From contig BSQZ01000051.1 of assembly GCA_033239005.1 (NCBI GenBank), positions 852,501 through 916,500 of the forward strand: 64,000 nt of DNA, read 5' to 3'. The DNA comes from Lamellibrachia satsuma (lineage: Eukaryota > Annelida > Polychaeta > Sabellida > Siboglinidae). The first letter of the stretch is position 1. Each line of letters starts with the position of its first letter. The notes under the pieces were generated by a model that saw only the letters and a program-made list of their open reading frames with translations, did no database searches and was not told where the DNA came from. The position numbers were made by a program, and so were the translations under genes. Shown one piece after another: positions 43,901 through 46,900 of the stretch.

Positions 43901-46900
43901 TGGTAAAACACTCCATTAAGTTCTTACTGAGCAATACCATTTTACATTAAACAAATGCAGATTTCACTGATCTGAAATGATCTGCCATGAAAGTTTAATG
44001 TCGATATACAATGCAATGCGAGAAATTTGCATTTTGCGTTTCAACTGCAACAGCTGCATGAATCCATGTTAATAATAGTATGTAGACTGGTTATGAGCAC
44101 AAAGAACCTATACTCTTTAGATTCTTAACTAGAGCAAACAATACTGTAGCTGAATGGGTGTTAGGAAATAGGGAATGTATCAAACTCACCGCTCCTTTCT
44201 TGCCGGGGAAGCTAAAGAACTCATTCGCACCATGTTTCTGAGGCATCAAACGAAGCACTTGAAGCAACTTCACTGAATGGTGCGGCTAAACAATATGAAA
44301 TAACACATTAAAGCAATGTAAACCTAACGTTAAAAAAAATCTTAATTGTAATTATCTTGACAGTCTATATTGTACATTTTTTTTTATTTTACTTACATTT
44401 GCCCACCCCCCAATTACACCACATCATTTATTATGAAATGATAACAAAGATGTAAATAAATAATAATTATTAAGGGTGGCATGTAAATATTGATTTTGGT
44501 AACATAAGTATTTGAAATGCCTGTTTGTTAGAATTCCTGTATTATCACTGTATCACAATTCAGCATGTTAGCAAGGTTTCATTATCAAAAGTTGATTGAA
44601 TTACAGCAATTTTGATGTCATAATGAATAATATAGTTAAATTCTACATAATTATATCAACTAATTTCATAATATAGCAGCGACAGTTTTTAATTCAACAT
44701 GTTCTAGATTTGATATCTATAACGCAACATTTAATTATAGAGTACCGTTGTTTTTAGTTCAATAACATGTTCTAGAATTGACATATTGTATTGGGCACAT
44801 GTACATGACTTTACAATATGTTATATTAACCCCACAACTGCTTCTGTTTGGTCTACTTGTTAGCAGCATAGATTTAGAGTATGTTGCTTGCATTCGTGTA
44901 ATATTTACCCATTTTCCATTCTGCCCCTTGAGTAGGCCAATCAGCAGTCTTAGTTCCTTCACTGTGATACTGTAGCTCGCCAGTACACATAGCATGTCAA
45001 TGAACAAGTCTGAAACACGGCACACAGCTAGTGTTGGCAATCGGTTTCATTTTCATAATCGATCATCAGTTTCATTTTCATAATCGATCACAGGTTCTAT
45101 TTTCATAATTGATCATCGGTTTGATTTCTATAATCAATCACCAGTCTGATTAAAAAAATCAATCGTCAGTTTAATTTTCATAATGGATCATCGGTTTGAT
45201 TTTCATAATCAATCGTCAGTTTGATTTTCATAATTGATCATCATTTTGAATTTCATAACAGAATATTTGTGTGATTTTTAAAATCGACCATTAGTTTGAT
45301 TTTCAAAATTGACTGTCAGTTTGATTTTCATAATCGATCATCAGTTTGATTTTCATACTCGATACAAACCGATTGATGATTAATTATATAATCAGTTTGC
45401 GGGCAGCCATTGTAGGAAAGAATTCATTTACATCTTTGACAGCGCACTGACTTTTCTCTCTTTCCATTGCCCAGAGAAGTCATGGAACGGAAACAATATT
45501 CAGCACAAAGTTGTGATCAATTAATTGATCGGAAGCATGAACCAATCAATCATTAAAAAATCTATTAATTGAAACAACGCTATTGATACAATGCATCTAC
45601 TGGTGGGTTATGATAGTAGCTATTTTATCTACCAGAAGGTTTATAACAAAGGTTATTGTTAATGTGGTATAAAATTAACTCTGAATATGTCCGTCATAGA
45701 ATGTCATAAAAGCAGCTAAACAGGTCCTTGTCAGAATGTCATAAAAGTAGCTCTAAATATGTCCCACTTGGGTCCCTGTTAGAATGTTACAAACTAGCAG
45801 TATATGTACATACATGGTAATACATCATAAATGTAGCTATATAATTACCTGCTAACATGTCGTCGGCGCTCCTCAGTTGAGCCAGTGCCCGTTCGATCAG
45901 GCCGATTTCAGTACAGGCCTGAAGATTGCGGGTGCTCTTGCGCAGGATTGCTGTGAAGTGGCTCCATAGTTCACCCTGGTGAACAAAACAACAACTACAT
46001 CAAAATGTCTGCTATTTCTCAAATGGTGAAACACTTAACAGGGCTTAAAATTTGCTTGAAAATCTGAACTTTCAAAATTAGTGGCCAGCAATTAAATTTA
46101 GGAGCCAATTGGCCAGGATAGCAGGTTTCATCTATTAAAATTATTAAATACTATGGTCGCGCGTAACCCAAGCCTGGGTATATGGCCTAGAGATCAATGC
46201 AATCAGGGAAAAACAAGAGAAAGCTTGTGGAATTAATTACGGGAGTGAAAAAAGTAAAGAATGGAGGAGCTGAGGGGGGAGCTGAGGGAGGAGCTGAGGG
46301 GGGAGCTGAGGGAGGGAGCTGAGGGGGGAGCTGAGGGGGGAGCTGAGGGGGAGCTGAGGGAGGGAGCTGAGGGGGGAGCTGAGGGGGGAGCTGAGGGGGA
46401 GCTAGGGGGAGCTTAGTGTGAAATAGAGTTTTAGGAAGCAGCTGGTGAGGAGTTAGAGAAAGTGGGCTGGACTCGTGGACCAAATGGAATGGAGAAGAGT
46501 AAGACTGCGATTGACCTGGGTGGACTGTGTGAAGACAAATTTGGTGGTAGTGGAGAACGTCACCAAGTGAGACAGGAGGTGGATACAGTAGTGAAATAAA
46601 AACAGTGACAGAAGAAGGAAAACAAAAATATGTGTGCATATAATATATTGACCTCCTACATCTTTTTTTTATTTTTATTAAATCATATCATTAGAATTTT
46701 GAATGTGCCAAATACCTAGACATGTATTTCCCAGTTTAATAGCTAAATAACAATATTTTTTAGCATAATACTGACCATGTACTATTTCTTCTGAAGTTCA
46801 GAATTATGTGTACACTGTAATCATACCGCTAGAAAATTACTCATATAAACTAGCAGAGAGATTCTGATAAGAATTAGAATTCGGCAGAAGAATCAGAGAT

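Noticed and set aside
46187..46639. Minus-strand Pro-rich ORF with [11 protein letters not shown] repeats
   Set aside because: Translation of the G-rich GAGCTGAGGGGG minisatellite within a putative transposon.
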